Shown piece after piece: positions 16,061-24,057 of a stretch of 43,858 bases of DNA. A program made the position numbers and the translations under genes. Numbering within the stretch: position 1 is the first letter of the stretch; each line of letters starts with the position of its first letter. Source of the stretch: Desulfomonilaceae bacterium (GTDB taxonomy: Bacteria; Desulfobacterota; Desulfomonilia; Desulfomonilales; Desulfomonilaceae); NCBI GenBank assembly GCA_031082285.1, contig JAVHLK010000028.1:11583-55440 (forward strand), written 5' to 3'. The notes under the pieces are model-generated. The model saw nothing but the letters and a program-made list of their open reading frames with translations, did no database searches and had not been told where the DNA came from.

Positions 16061-16471
16061 TTAACATTTAACGAACTCATGGGGAGTAATGATCGCTATC
16101 CCGCGAAATGGGTTGAGGATCAGGAGATCGCTGTCGCCACTCACAATACAATTGGCGCTACCGCTTACCGCAAGTTCGAGAAACTTGTTGTCTTTGGCAT
16201 CGCGACAGATGGCTAGATGTTCGTTAACGTCCACCAGGGTAACTTTACGAATGAATGCGACGAGGAACAGCAACCTGTCTTCCTCGTTGAGGTAGCGATC
16301 AAACTTATGACGATGGAGCACTTCATCCACTTCGGCTATGGTTGCAGCAGAGGCCAGAACGATCCCCTGTGCGAATGCCCGATCTACCGCTTGCCTGGGA
16401 ATCGACTGCGGCAACAGGACTGCGCTGACAAGAACACTCGTGTCCAAGACATAGCGAGGATCACTCGTCAC
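16061..16471 (-). CDS. PIN-domain toxin
   Basis: A 136-residue PIN-fold nuclease of the type in which toxins cleave RNA. The acidic residues are in place: VLDTSVL near the start, EVDEVLHR, DAKDNKFLELA and the final SGDSDLLIL. It overlaps its upstream partner by 11 bases, giving the usual antitoxin-then-toxin order on the minus strand. The family is the 'putative toxin component, PIN family' type and is distinct from classical VapC in sequence. Its convergence with the response regulator gene leaves about 55 bases between them. Confidence 0.85.
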   Translation of the reverse strand: MTSDPRYVLDTSVLVSAVLLPQSIPRQAVDRAFAQGIVLASAATIAEVDEVLHRHKFDRYLNEEDRLLFLVAFIRKVTLVDVNEHLAICRDAKDNKFLELAVSGSANCIVSGDSDLLILNPFRGIAIITPHEFVKC

Positions 16472-16691
16472 GGAGTAGAGCCTCGAGGATCTCAGGAGTC
16501 AAACCTCTTTGCTGAGCCTTGGCGCCGATGTCATCCATGATTTCCGCAAGTGAACCCGTAGGCAACCGGGCCAATTCACGCAGCCGCAGCCGAAGGAGGA
16601 TCTGCATCTTTTTTCGATCTTCCGGAGATGCCGTGTCATACACACGTGCAGTCTCGGCATCTACGGGAATGGTTATGAGTGTCTCAGACAT
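16461..16691 (-). CDS. Antitoxin partner of the PIN protein
   Basis: A 76-residue protein beginning MSETLITIPVDAETARVYD with an amphipathic C-terminal half ending LTPEILEALLRDE, as in small antitoxins that pair with this PIN type. An in-frame start at 16826 exists, but AGAAGAGG nine bases before ATG 16691 and the family-like N-terminus make 16691 the better choice. It is divergent from the ParD-like gene at 16826, and the gap contains a possible minus-strand -10 (TATAGT). Confidence 0.75.
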   Translation of the reverse strand: MSETLITIPVDAETARVYDTASPEDRKKMQILLRLRLRELARLPTGSLAEIMDDIGAKAQQRGLTPEILEALLRDE

Positions 16692-16825
16692 TGCGCGGCC
16701 TCTTCTGTATGGTGAACGTCCTTGTACGTTGTCTCGGACTATAACACAAGCCGTGAACGGATCGTAGAAATAGGTCCGACCATGTGGTATCGTAAAGTAA
16801 TCCAACACTCGGAGGGATTCACGCA

Positions 16826-17068
16826 ATGGGTATACAGATTACCCCGGAAATCGAAGAGATGCTTCAAACACTCGCCAGATCGGGCAACTACGCGAGTGAG
16901 GCGGAAGTGGTCCACGAGGCCTTGGGGTTGTTGTGGAAACGTGACCAACTGCGCAAAGAGATTGCGGAAGGGCTTGCCCAGCTCGACCCCGGGGAAAAAG
17001 TCGAATCGGGAGACCTATTCCGCGAATTTGAAGCTAACGCAGACAAGGTTACCGGCTCAGAGCAATGA
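16826..17068 (+). CDS. ParD/CopG-like antitoxin, without an obvious toxin
   Basis: An 80-residue protein with the ParD signature SGNYASEAEVVHEALGLL (about 20-37) and the typical following helices (RDQLRKEIAEGLAQLDPGEK). The N-terminus should form the ribbon-helix-helix DNA-binding strand. GGAGGGA precedes ATG 16826 at good spacing. The gene that normally follows, ParE, is missing; instead a 22-codon frame and a DUF433 gene come next, linked by stop-start overlaps. It may act alone or may have been recruited into the following module. Confidence 0.8.
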   Translation: MGIQITPEIEEMLQTLARSGNYASEAEVVHEALGLLWKRDQLRKEIAEGLAQLDPGEKVESGDLFREFEANADKVTGSEQ

Positions 17069-17133
17069 GTCGTCGTGAAACGGGACCTTCAAGGGTCATC
17101 CAGAATACTGAAGAGGCAGGACTTACCCAATGA
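17065..17133 (+). CDS. 22-residue open frame linking two antitoxin genes
   Basis: ATG 17065 overlaps the ParD-like stop, and the TGA at 17131-17133 overlaps the ATG of the DUF433 gene, so all three frames form a coupled chain. The peptide begins MSRRETGPS, which superficially resembles the start of a ParE toxin. It may be a ParE remnant or only a translation bridge. There is no independent evidence that a stable peptide is made. Confidence 0.3.
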   Translation: MSRRETGPSRVIQNTEEAGLTQ

Positions 17134-17360
17134 CTTGGCAAGAGCGCATCATCATTGATCCTGAAATAGTCGTAGGCAAGCCGGTGGTCAAAGGGACCCG
17201 GCTATCAGTCGATTTCATAATCGATTTATTGGCCCAGGGCTGGTCGGACGAAGACATACTGAATAACTACACTGGATTGACCCGCGAAGACATACAGGCA
17301 TGTTTGGCTTATGCCGGTGATGTTCTTCGCTCAGAAAAGATCTATCCTCTTGGGACTTGA
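17130..17360 (+). CDS. DUF433 antitoxin
   Basis: A 76-residue DUF433 protein. The family signature IIIDPEIVVGKPVVKGTRLS (about 7-26) followed by FIIDLLAQGWSDEDILNNY and LTREDIQACLAYA is complete, and gives a helix-turn-helix-like fold. It is paired with a DUF5615 PIN-like gene three bases downstream, the standard order for this toxin-antitoxin type. The encoded protein is expected to bind its own promoter and neutralise the nuclease. Confidence 0.88.
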   Translation: MTWQERIIIDPEIVVGKPVVKGTRLSVDFIIDLLAQGWSDEDILNNYTGLTREDIQACLAYAGDVLRSEKIYPLGT

Positions 17361-17363
17361 TCC

Positions 17364-17738
17364 ATGCTTTTACCAGCGGACGAGAACTTCCCTAAAGATG
17401 CGGTGGAAGCACTCCGACTTCAAGGACATGACGTGGTCTGGGTACGCACGGATTGCCCTGGTATCAGCGACCGTGATGTCTTGGCGTTAGCCCAGTCTGG
17501 GAATCGAGTACTCCTTACGTTTGATAAGGACTTTGGTGAATTGGCTTTTCAAGCGAAACTCCCGGCGTCCAGTGGGGTGATCCTATTTCGTGTTGTTCCA
17601 AAGTCCCCCGGTCTTGTTGCTCGGATAGCAGTGTCGGCGTTAAATAAGCGAACGGACTGGGAAGGTCATTTCTCGGTGATAGAGGAAGAGCGAATCCGAA
17701 TGATACCGTTGCCCGAGACACGTGATACCAACGATTAG
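17364..17738 (+). CDS. DUF5615 PIN-like toxin
   Basis: A 124-residue Mut7-C/DUF5615-type PIN-like nuclease. The short N-terminal strand LLPADENFPKDAVEALRLQGHD and the acidic core TFDKDFGELAF (about 52-62) are characteristic, as is the later GVILFRV. The start is three bases after the DUF433 stop, so the pair is translationally coupled. The length matches the family. Confidence 0.87.
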   Translation: MLLPADENFPKDAVEALRLQGHDVVWVRTDCPGISDRDVLALAQSGNRVLLTFDKDFGELAFQAKLPASSGVILFRVVPKSPGLVARIAVSALNKRTDWEGHFSVIEEERIRMIPLPETRDTND

Positions 17739-18004
17739 AGGATGGTAAGTGGATACGATGAGCGCTGGTATCTGATGCAAGGATTGGGTCGCAGACTCCG
17801 ACCCGCTGACGCTCCTTCGCCGTTTACTTGCGAGCAAGGACACTCTTGAGGTTCTGATTGCGAGGGCGGCACCCGGCGGCAATCCAGCGACGGCGAGAAG
17901 ACGGGAAGGCATTTCGTGAATAGCAGTGCTTAACAAGCATTCCAGCAGGCCATGGGCCGCTTGCGCGGCCCTCGGCCGAGAAACCAAGACTCCGCCCGGC
18001 TCAC
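17739..18004. repeat. Intergenic stretch with several palindromes including a REP-like unit
   Basis: This gap separates the DUF5615 gene from the 3' end of leuA on the other strand. It holds GGGTCG...CGACCC (17786-17804), a REP-like unit whose outer arms are GATTGC (17856-17861) and GCAATC (17879-17884), and GGGCCGC-TTGC-GCGGCCC at 17954-17971. The last lies just beyond leuA and could end its transcript, but no T run follows in that direction. The REP-like unit resembles the pair at 9268-9339. Confidence 0.5.
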
Positions 18005-19516
18005 TCAATGAGAATTGGCAAACGAGCGGTTGTGAGCATTCAAGTATGCCCGCGCGCTTGCCTCGATGACGTCCGGACTCGTGCCGATCCCCGAATACAC
18101 GGCATCCCCGATTTCCACGCGAACCATTGCTTCCCCCAGCGCGTCCTTGCCCATGGTCACGGCCTTGAGGTCATAGTCCCTCAGGATTCCGGTCCGGCCC
18201 ACAATGCGGTCGATACACGCGAATGCCGCATCCACCGGGCCGTTGCCTGCAGCCGCGTCGGTAACTTCTTCGCCTTCCTTGATCAGTGTAACCGAAGCCA
18301 GGGGAACCATTGTGTTGCCGCTCATGATCTGAAGACTGTGGAAGGTATACGTTTCCGGGACCTTGGTCAATTCGATCTCAACGATGGACTTCAGGTCCTC
18401 GCTGCCGATCTCCTTTTTTCGGTCCGCCACGTTGAGGAAACGGTTGTGGATCCGTTCGAACTGATCCGGCTCGAGGTTATACCCCAGGTCGTTCAAACGG
18501 TGCTTCAGTGCGGCACGGCCCGATCTTGCAGTAAGAACGATCCTGCTTTGGCGAATCCCCACGTCTTCCGGCTTCATAATCTCATAAGTACTCCGGTCTT
18601 TGAGGACTCCATCCTGGTGAACACCGGATGAATGGGCAAACGCGTTGGATCCCACGATGGCTTTGTTCGGTTGGACAGGGACGTTCATAAGACGGCTCAC
18701 CATCCGGCTGGTGCGATAGATTTCCTCGGAGCGGATGTCGGTGTGAGCGTCGTACATCGCATGGCGAGTCCTGAGAATCATCACGATCTCTTCCAGGGAC
18801 GCGTTGCCCGCACGTTCTCCTGTGCCGTTGATGGTACATTCCACTTGGTTTGCACCGTTTCTTATTGCGGCCATGCTGTTTGAGACTGCAAGGCCGAGAT
18901 CGTTGTGGCAATGGACGCTGAGCGTTGTCTTGTCCAAAGCCGGCACATGCTCCTTGAGCCTGCGGATGAGGTCCCCGAACTCTTCGGGCACTGCATAGCC
19001 CACCGTATCCGGAATGTTGACCACGGTGGCGCCTGCACGAATCACCGCGTCCACGATGCGGCAGAGGTACTCGAAATCGGTCCGGGAAGCATCCTCAGTG
19101 GAATACTCTACGTCCTCGCAGTAGCGTTTCGCATAGCGAACCGCGGCCACAGCCATCTGAAGCGCACTCTCGCGGTCCTGCCGAAGCTTTTTTTGGAGAT
19201 GCACGTCCGAGGAGCCCAGAAATACGTGGATACGCGGGCGTTCGGCCTCTCTTACCGCTTCCCAGGCTGCGTCGATGTCCAGATCCACGGCTCGTGCAAG
19301 GCCGGCGATGATTGGCCCGCGCACTTGTTCGGAAACAGCCTTGACAGCCCGCAAGTCCCCCGGGGACGAACACGGAAACCCCGCCTCGATGACGTCAACG
19401 CCCAGCTTTGCCAGTTGCTGGGCAATCTCTATTTTTTGCCTTTTGTTGAGTTTAGCTCCGGGCACCTGTTCGCCGTCCCGCAGGGTGGTGTCGAAGACAT
19501 GGATCTTACGGCTCAT
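18005..19516 (-). CDS. leuA: 2-isopropylmalate synthase
   Basis: A 503-residue enzyme of leucine biosynthesis that condenses acetyl-CoA with 2-oxoisovalerate. The DRE-TIM barrel begins MSRKIHVFDTTLRDGEQVPG; the metal ligands are in the N-terminal Asp and the HCHNDLG motif. The C-terminal regulatory domain, which binds leucine for feedback inhibition, is present. The length is normal for LeuA type 1. AAAGGA lies eight bases before ATG 19516. An in-frame ATG at 19621 has a still stronger AAGGAGGTG and would add 35 residues rich in Leu; the family start favours 19516. The gene is controlled by the leader and terminator at 19839-19984. Confidence 0.93.
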   Translation of the reverse strand: MSRKIHVFDTTLRDGEQVPGAKLNKRQKIEIAQQLAKLGVDVIEAGFPCSSPGDLRAVKAVSEQVRGPIIAGLARAVDLDIDAAWEAVREAERPRIHVFLGSSDVHLQKKLRQDRESALQMAVAAVRYAKRYCEDVEYSTEDASRTDFEYLCRIVDAVIRAGATVVNIPDTVGYAVPEEFGDLIRRLKEHVPALDKTTLSVHCHNDLGLAVSNSMAAIRNGANQVECTINGTGERAGNASLEEIVMILRTRHAMYDAHTDIRSEEIYRTSRMVSRLMNVPVQPNKAIVGSNAFAHSSGVHQDGVLKDRSTYEIMKPEDVGIRQSRIVLTARSGRAALKHRLNDLGYNLEPDQFERIHNRFLNVADRKKEIGSEDLKSIVEIELTKVPETYTFHSLQIMSGNTMVPLASVTLIKEGEEVTDAAAGNGPVDAAFACIDRIVGRTGILRDYDLKAVTMGKDALGEAMVRVEIGDAVYSGIGTSPDVIEASARAYLNAHNRSFANSH

Positions 19517-19838
19517 ATTCTCGTCCTTTCTCTTTTCTCGAAAACGTTCTTGGAATGTCAAATCGATTAGGTCGGATTCGTCGGGCGCATCATGTAAATC
19601 CGGTAGTCCGGCAAGCCCCATGTCTCACCACCTCCTTTCAAGGCACGCGCGTTCCACTGAGTAACTCAGGGTGCCGGGCTGGGATTTCCTTCACTACGGA
19701 TGACGCAAAGCCGTCAGACCTTCGTTCAGGAAACGCCCAGCCCGCTGTCTCAACCATCTAACCACTCGAAAGCTCATTGGTATCTGTTCTCCTGTCCCAG
19801 ACTATGCCGGCATGCCGGCTCCTTGCATGAGAACAAGA

Positions 19839-19870
19839 AAAGGCCATGGGGTGGGAACCCCATGGCCTTT
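19839..19870 (-). terminator. Attenuator terminator in the leuA leader
   Basis: A perfect 13-base-pair hairpin, AAAGGCCATGGGG with complementary CCCCATGGCCTTT and a six-base loop, is followed on the minus strand by a U-rich run (TTTTCTTGTT). It lies 25 bases after the end of the leucine-rich leader frame and well before leuA. This is the standard design of a translation-coupled attenuator. Confidence 0.85.
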
Positions 19871-19894
19871 GTTGTTTCCCGAGATTGAAACTCT

Positions 19895-19984
19895 CTATGT
19901 CACTCGTTCAGGAAAGGCATGAGGTTCCCGCGGCCTAGTCCATAGGCTAAGAAGGAGGAGAAGGAGCAGGAGGGAAAACAACAT
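19895..19984 (-). CDS. leuL: Leucine leader peptide of the leuA attenuator
   Basis: A 29-residue frame beginning MLFS and then eight consecutive leucine codons, with further Leu codons at 2 and 14, ending at TAG 19895-19897. AAGGATCGG stands just before the ATG. When charged leucyl-tRNA is scarce, the ribosome should stall in the Leu run and prevent the terminator at 19839-19870 from forming. The mechanism is known from enteric leu operons; here it is read from the arrangement alone. The frame is too short for usual gene finders. Confidence 0.88.
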   Translation of the reverse strand: MLFSLLLLLLLLSLWTRPREPHAFPERVT

Positions 19985-20416
19985 GACCGATCCTTGTGCT
20001 TGCGTTACTTCGGTTTCGTCAGCGACATCCGACCAAACTTACACATCCGGAAATCAGTCCATTGTTCGTACCAACAAGGTCGAACCCGTTCCGGACATCG
20101 GGCGCGACGTGTAGAAAAATAAATAGCAGGTCACCATCAAAAAGACAATACCAAATTGTGTCTTCTGTATCGACTGTAGCCGGCGTAGCCGGGGTCGAGT
20201 CTGGTTTTGGACTTTTCTCAACAGTTGTTCCAGCCTTCCCACCCGCTTTCGGAGTTGGATGTCGTGTGCCGGTGTTTCACCGGTCAGACGCGGGCGTATT
20301 GTATTCGTAATGGACGAGACATTTGGTACAGCCGGTAGGCACCACACTACGGATCTGCTCATGACGCAAAACCGGATTTGACCACAAATCTTGAGATCTT
20401 GAGCACCCGGTTGGCA
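19985..20416. other. Stretch upstream of the leuA leader, no firm gene
   Basis: The leuA promoter should lie at about 20000-20060 on the minus strand, but no convincing -35/-10 pair stands out. A 102-residue minus-strand frame (20054-20362) contains a charged helix and one hydrophobic segment (FGIVFLMVTCYLFFY), but has no ribosome-binding site. It could be a small membrane protein or chance. Confidence 0.4.
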
Positions 20417-20596
20417 CTAACTTGCCAATTGCCGTTGCGTCGGCGCAGGCTGCGGTTTTCGCCGAACAAGTCGCTCCCTGTATTGCGCTTGAACCTGCTC
20501 AAGATGTTCATAGTATTTGTTGGGGTCATTTTGGCACCCGGCTTCGATCTTGTGCCGAATTCGCCGCACTTCTTCTACAAGAGGATCTCTTTTCAT
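20417..20596 (-). CDS. Small partner of the PIN protein, likely antitoxin
   Basis: A 59-residue frame beginning MKRDPLVEEVRRIRHKIEA, a pattern common in small proteins encoded directly next to PIN genes of this type. It starts one base after the PIN stop (TAACATG) with GGAGGT six bases before the ATG, so the two are coupled. Most of it is helical and charged, ending in a proline-rich tail. The order toxin-then-antitoxin is the reverse of many modules, but is known for this group. Confidence 0.7.
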   Translation of the reverse strand: MKRDPLVEEVRRIRHKIEAGCQNDPNKYYEHLEQVQAQYRERLVRRKPQPAPTQRQLAS

Positions 20597-20597
20597 G

Positions 20598-21071
20598 TTA
20601 GACCTCCATGAGTTCTTCCGGAGTACAGATTATCGGCGTTCTTATCCCACGCATTGAGTTAATCTGCTCGATTATCTTTCTTACTCTACCACTTACAATG
20701 TGAGAACAATTCCACGATATCATGAAATCCATACCGTGCCATGAGGCCAAACTCAGATGATACGAATCTGCTCTTGCTTTTTCAGGGATTTCCATTGCAG
20801 AAAAGTATGATTCTGCAAGGTCGCGTACCTCAGGCAAGACCTCCAAGACGGGAAAAGCCGATACACTCTCGAGCCTCAAAGATATCGCATTGGTATCCCC
20901 TCTTGAAATCTCTTCCAGCACGACCGGAGAAATGAAGGGCTCAAAATTGGGTAGTGCCGTATTCCACCACTCATGTGTGATCTGCTGGTGGGCAGCGATG
21001 ATCAAATCGCGACTCGGTCTTGCAGAAAGATAGCTGATGACCGTGGTCTCAATGTATACCGTCGGCTTCAT
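20598..21071 (-). CDS. PIN-domain protein, VapC-like toxin
   Basis: A 157-residue PIN protein with the start MKPTVYIETTVISYLSARPS. This subfamily has Glu where the first catalytic Asp usually stands. The later acidic residues are in ISPVVLEEISRGD, the KARADSYHLSLAS helix and the WNCSHI segment. It is followed by a small coupled gene. The next gene upstream on the same strand, the P-loop ATPase, ends 69 bases before it. Confidence 0.82.
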   Translation of the reverse strand: MKPTVYIETTVISYLSARPSRDLIIAAHQQITHEWWNTALPNFEPFISPVVLEEISRGDTNAISLRLESVSAFPVLEVLPEVRDLAESYFSAMEIPEKARADSYHLSLASWHGMDFMISWNCSHIVSGRVRKIIEQINSMRGIRTPIICTPEELMEV

Positions 21072-21140
21072 TTTCTGGTTGGATTCCTTCCCTGTCGCCC
21101 AGGAGCAAACGGGTCAATTCCCATTTATTATACAGGATTT

Positions 21141-22994
21141 CTAAGATGTGTCACTATGACCACCCACCAGTGCCTGGTCAATCTTCGCCAGGAACTCGCC
21201 CTGAAAATGCTCCCTGACAAAAGAATGAAATATCGCTTTGTCCACCGGTCTTCGCTCACCCGTGGAATCAGCGGTGTACGTCAGGTCACCGGACCCGATC
21301 TTATCCGAGGTATAGACCAGCGCGTAAAGGTCGGCGAGATGACGGTATTCCAGATAAAGGACTTGGCCTCCCGCAGCTTCCAGAGCTTCGCGGGCCTTGA
21401 CGGTCTTAGGCATACCGCCTTTCTTGGGCGGGATCTTCTGCCTGGCATCCCTGACCAACACTGCGACCTGGGACAGGTTGGCCTCGATGCGTTCTCTCAA
21501 GAGGTTCAGAGACCTCTGGAGAGGATTCCAGTGATTCGCGGTTTCGACGAGTAGGTCAACGGTCTGGATTGGTGACTCCGCTCCTCCTGCTGCGATTCGG
21601 ATCTTCAAGTCAACCGGCCCTTCAGAGTCGACTGCCAAAACCTGATAGCCTTTCCCACGATCTCTACATCTGAACAGGAGATTGAGAGCAGCCACCAGAA
21701 CATCCTTGCGAGCAGGCGGCTGTTTCGTATCAGCGAGCACTCCCTCTCGCTCCGTCTCGAATGAGTGCAAGAGAATCCGCAACGGATCTTCCGGCACTAT
21801 TCTGACTATCTCTTGCGTTACTTCCTGGAACATGCGGTTTGCCTCTACGAGCACGTCCCTGGGGCTGGTGAGCCCGAGGAGGCGCTTCTCCAGGACCGCG
21901 CGTTGGAACGGATGGAAATCGTCCGGTCGTGGATAGGAGGTACCCGTATATGCCCATGACAGTCGGGCCCGGACGATCTCTATTGCCTGATCCAGGCTCA
22001 ATCCCTTCAGGTGGAACACGTTGGAAGAGAGTCGTCCCTTCGCGGCCCCGTCCAGACTCGGTGCCATCCGCATGTCCCACGTCTCCGCCCTGACAAAGCC
22101 CACTGGGAGCACGTTATCGACTTCGTTCACGATGTCGTTGATCAGCCTGCCGAACGATCCGATCAATTGGTCGGTGTTGAGGTTTTCCAGCTGATCGAAA
22201 CACAGGATCATGGGCCGGTAGTACTTCAGCAGCTTTCCGAGCGTCTTGAGGATTTCTTTCGATCGGTCCTCCCGAGCTTCGACGGTGAAATCTCCTTCCC
22301 TCAGTTTGACGCCCAGCAAACCGGCTCCCTCGTCATCCGGATCGGAGCCGCTCAAGTAGGTTGCCGCGGCTTCCCGTTTCGATTCGTCGAGATACTGAAA
22401 GAGGACCCTGAGGATTCTTTTGGCTGAGTGGCCTTGCAGGGAAGCGTGCCGCGAAAGGAAACTCACCGTACGATTCACCAGAGAGTCCCATTTGGAGAAC
22501 TTCCTGAATCCGAGGATCTTGAACGGGTGTCGTTTTACCGTTCCCAGGTACGGGCGTCCCCCATCGTCGGGATGGTTGCCGAGGTAATCCTCAAAGGCCG
22601 CAACCATGACGTGTGCGGCCAGGATCTCCAACTGAGACAATGAGGATGCCTGCGAACTGCCGGGAGGCGGATATTCGAGCGCGGCGATTATGATCTGCAG
22701 CAACGAGCTGAACAGGCGGCGATGATCCTTCATAGGATGGACATAGACGAAGACCAGATCGTCGCCTTGCAGAGAGACAAGTCTCCTTATCAGATGCGTC
22801 TTGCCGCTTCCGGCCTCGCCCAACACCAGCGCGGCCATGTTCGGAGTCCGCTCAATGGCCGTGAGGAGGTTCACCATGCCCTCGAATGCTTCCTTGTTGA
22901 CCTCTTGCACGTCGGGCACCTTGGAGTTCAAGGGGTCTCCAACGGCAACAGCGACAAAAGGATTGAGAAGAGGTTCCGCGCCCCGTTCGTTCAT
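21141..22994 (-). CDS. Large P-loop ATPase of unknown system
   Basis: A 617-residue protein with Walker A GEAGSGKT (59-66) and Walker B ILCFDQLE (about 263-270), followed by a sensor-like region VGFVRAETWD. The layout, with an N-terminal AAA/STAND-like ATPase and a C-terminal module of about 170 residues, resembles ATPases of phage-defence and stress systems. The C-terminal part (QTVDLLVETANHW, VAVLVRDARQKIP) has an alternating strand-helix look and could be a nuclease- or sensor-like fold, but no catalytic motif is plain. Its ATG overlaps the stop of the upstream gene by four bases, so the two form one unit. It is not a BREX or Dnd component that can be recognised with confidence. Confidence 0.65.
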   Translation of the reverse strand: MNERGAEPLLNPFVAVAVGDPLNSKVPDVQEVNKEAFEGMVNLLTAIERTPNMAALVLGEAGSGKTHLIRRLVSLQGDDLVFVYVHPMKDHRRLFSSLLQIIIAALEYPPPGSSQASSLSQLEILAAHVMVAAFEDYLGNHPDDGGRPYLGTVKRHPFKILGFRKFSKWDSLVNRTVSFLSRHASLQGHSAKRILRVLFQYLDESKREAAATYLSGSDPDDEGAGLLGVKLREGDFTVEAREDRSKEILKTLGKLLKYYRPMILCFDQLENLNTDQLIGSFGRLINDIVNEVDNVLPVGFVRAETWDMRMAPSLDGAAKGRLSSNVFHLKGLSLDQAIEIVRARLSWAYTGTSYPRPDDFHPFQRAVLEKRLLGLTSPRDVLVEANRMFQEVTQEIVRIVPEDPLRILLHSFETEREGVLADTKQPPARKDVLVAALNLLFRCRDRGKGYQVLAVDSEGPVDLKIRIAAGGAESPIQTVDLLVETANHWNPLQRSLNLLRERIEANLSQVAVLVRDARQKIPPKKGGMPKTVKAREALEAAGGQVLYLEYRHLADLYALVYTSDKIGSGDLTYTADSTGERRPVDKAIFHSFVREHFQGEFLAKIDQALVGGHSDTS

Positions 22995-23596
22995 GCCGGT
23001 CTCCAGCGCATGAGCAGGTAGAGCACGCTCCGGCGCTCGAAGGAATCCGCTATTTCATCTTCGCGGTAATTCTGAGGGTCGCCGGCGTGCAATTCGATCT
23101 CGGGGACCGGCCTTTCATTGAGATCTCTGACGGCCCGGTCGAATCTGTCTCGAGGCCAGCCCAGAGCGCGACGAACCTTGTATATGGGCACATGACCGCT
23201 CAGACGTTCTTCCGCGAAACCGTCATAAGCGTCCCGAAGCCTTTCATGGTCGCTCGCGCCCGTGTTTGGTTCCGGTTGCGTTCGGTCGCTGGTCAGCAAC
23301 GGGAAACGGGCCGCCGCGGCAGCAGGACTCCACACCCGCGGTGACGTCTGCCGTCCTTGCGGGGGTTCCACGAAGACTAGGCCCCGCTCCCAGAGACCAT
23401 ACACAAAATCCTTCACGTCTCTCGCACGGGCTTCTTTCGCCGAGATCTTTCTTGCTTGTGCAAGTGCGCGTTTCCACGGACCCCCGCATTTCTTCCCCAA
23501 CTCACCGTAGGTCAATCCGTTCCGTGAAGAATGTTGCGCCAGTTTCGCCAGGAGGTGCCCTTCCAGGTCTTGATGCAATGTTCTCTCTCGAGCCAT
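22991..23596 (-). CDS. Winged-helix-like partner of the large ATPase
   Basis: A 201-residue, highly basic N-terminal protein with two helix-turn-helix-like segments: GLTYGELGKKCGGPWKRALA (about 28-47) and HVPIYKVRRALGWPRDRFDR (about 135-154). Between them is a Pro/Ala-rich linker. It is unrecognised as a family, but its composition fits a nucleic-acid-binding protein. The stop overlaps the ATG of the P-loop ATPase gene (ATGA), so the two are a coupled two-gene unit. The start at 23596 has no perfect ribosome-binding site but has GAGAGGAAGAC upstream on the minus strand. Confidence 0.55.
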   Translation of the reverse strand: MARERTLHQDLEGHLLAKLAQHSSRNGLTYGELGKKCGGPWKRALAQARKISAKEARARDVKDFVYGLWERGLVFVEPPQGRQTSPRVWSPAAAAARFPLLTSDRTQPEPNTGASDHERLRDAYDGFAEERLSGHVPIYKVRRALGWPRDRFDRAVRDLNERPVPEIELHAGDPQNYREDEIADSFERRSVLYLLMRWRPA

Positions 23597-24057
23597 GTCT
23601 TCCTCTCCAACTCAACGGCATTGCGCGAGAACCGGCATCCATTGTAAACTCCGGGCCCTGACCGTGCAAGACCATTCCGGCAGCCGAGATCGGGACGCGA
23701 TTCAGTGAGGCAAGGAACGACAAGAGAAAACCGGCAGGGGCAAGGTACGCCGGTGCGTGTGAAAAAACGTGCGCGGGTGACGGAATTTGGTCGATTCCCC
23801 GGAACTTTCACTTCTCGCAGCTGTCCTGACATATGGAGCCCATGTGAAAGGCACGGACGATGTGCCTGTCGGCCTTCATGCTCTGACAGCCGACGCCGGT
23901 TTGGAAGAGGTGAGAGTTTTGATCGGCGTTTCTCTGGAAAGCAAGCCCACATGGGCTCTTGAGGTTTCCAACCTTCTCGTTGTTTTCCCCGACTACCTCA
24001 CAGACGAAGGCCCCCTCACCGACGCGACGTCGCGGCGACTCGTCGGCACGGGCGTCC
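23597..24057. other. Stretch without a firm gene
   Basis: A plus-strand frame at 23787-24071 (94 residues, strand-like LEEVRVLIGVSL) and a minus-strand frame at 23808-24098 (96 residues) overlap each other and the end of the cyclase gene. Neither has a ribosome-binding site or a recognised motif. One may be a degraded gene, but neither can be supported. The promoter of the winged-helix/ATPase unit should lie at 23600-23700. Confidence 0.4.

Noticed and set aside
20054-20362. Minus-strand 102-codon frame with one hydrophobic segment
   Set aside because: No ribosome-binding site and no family likeness; kept only as a note in the gap entry.
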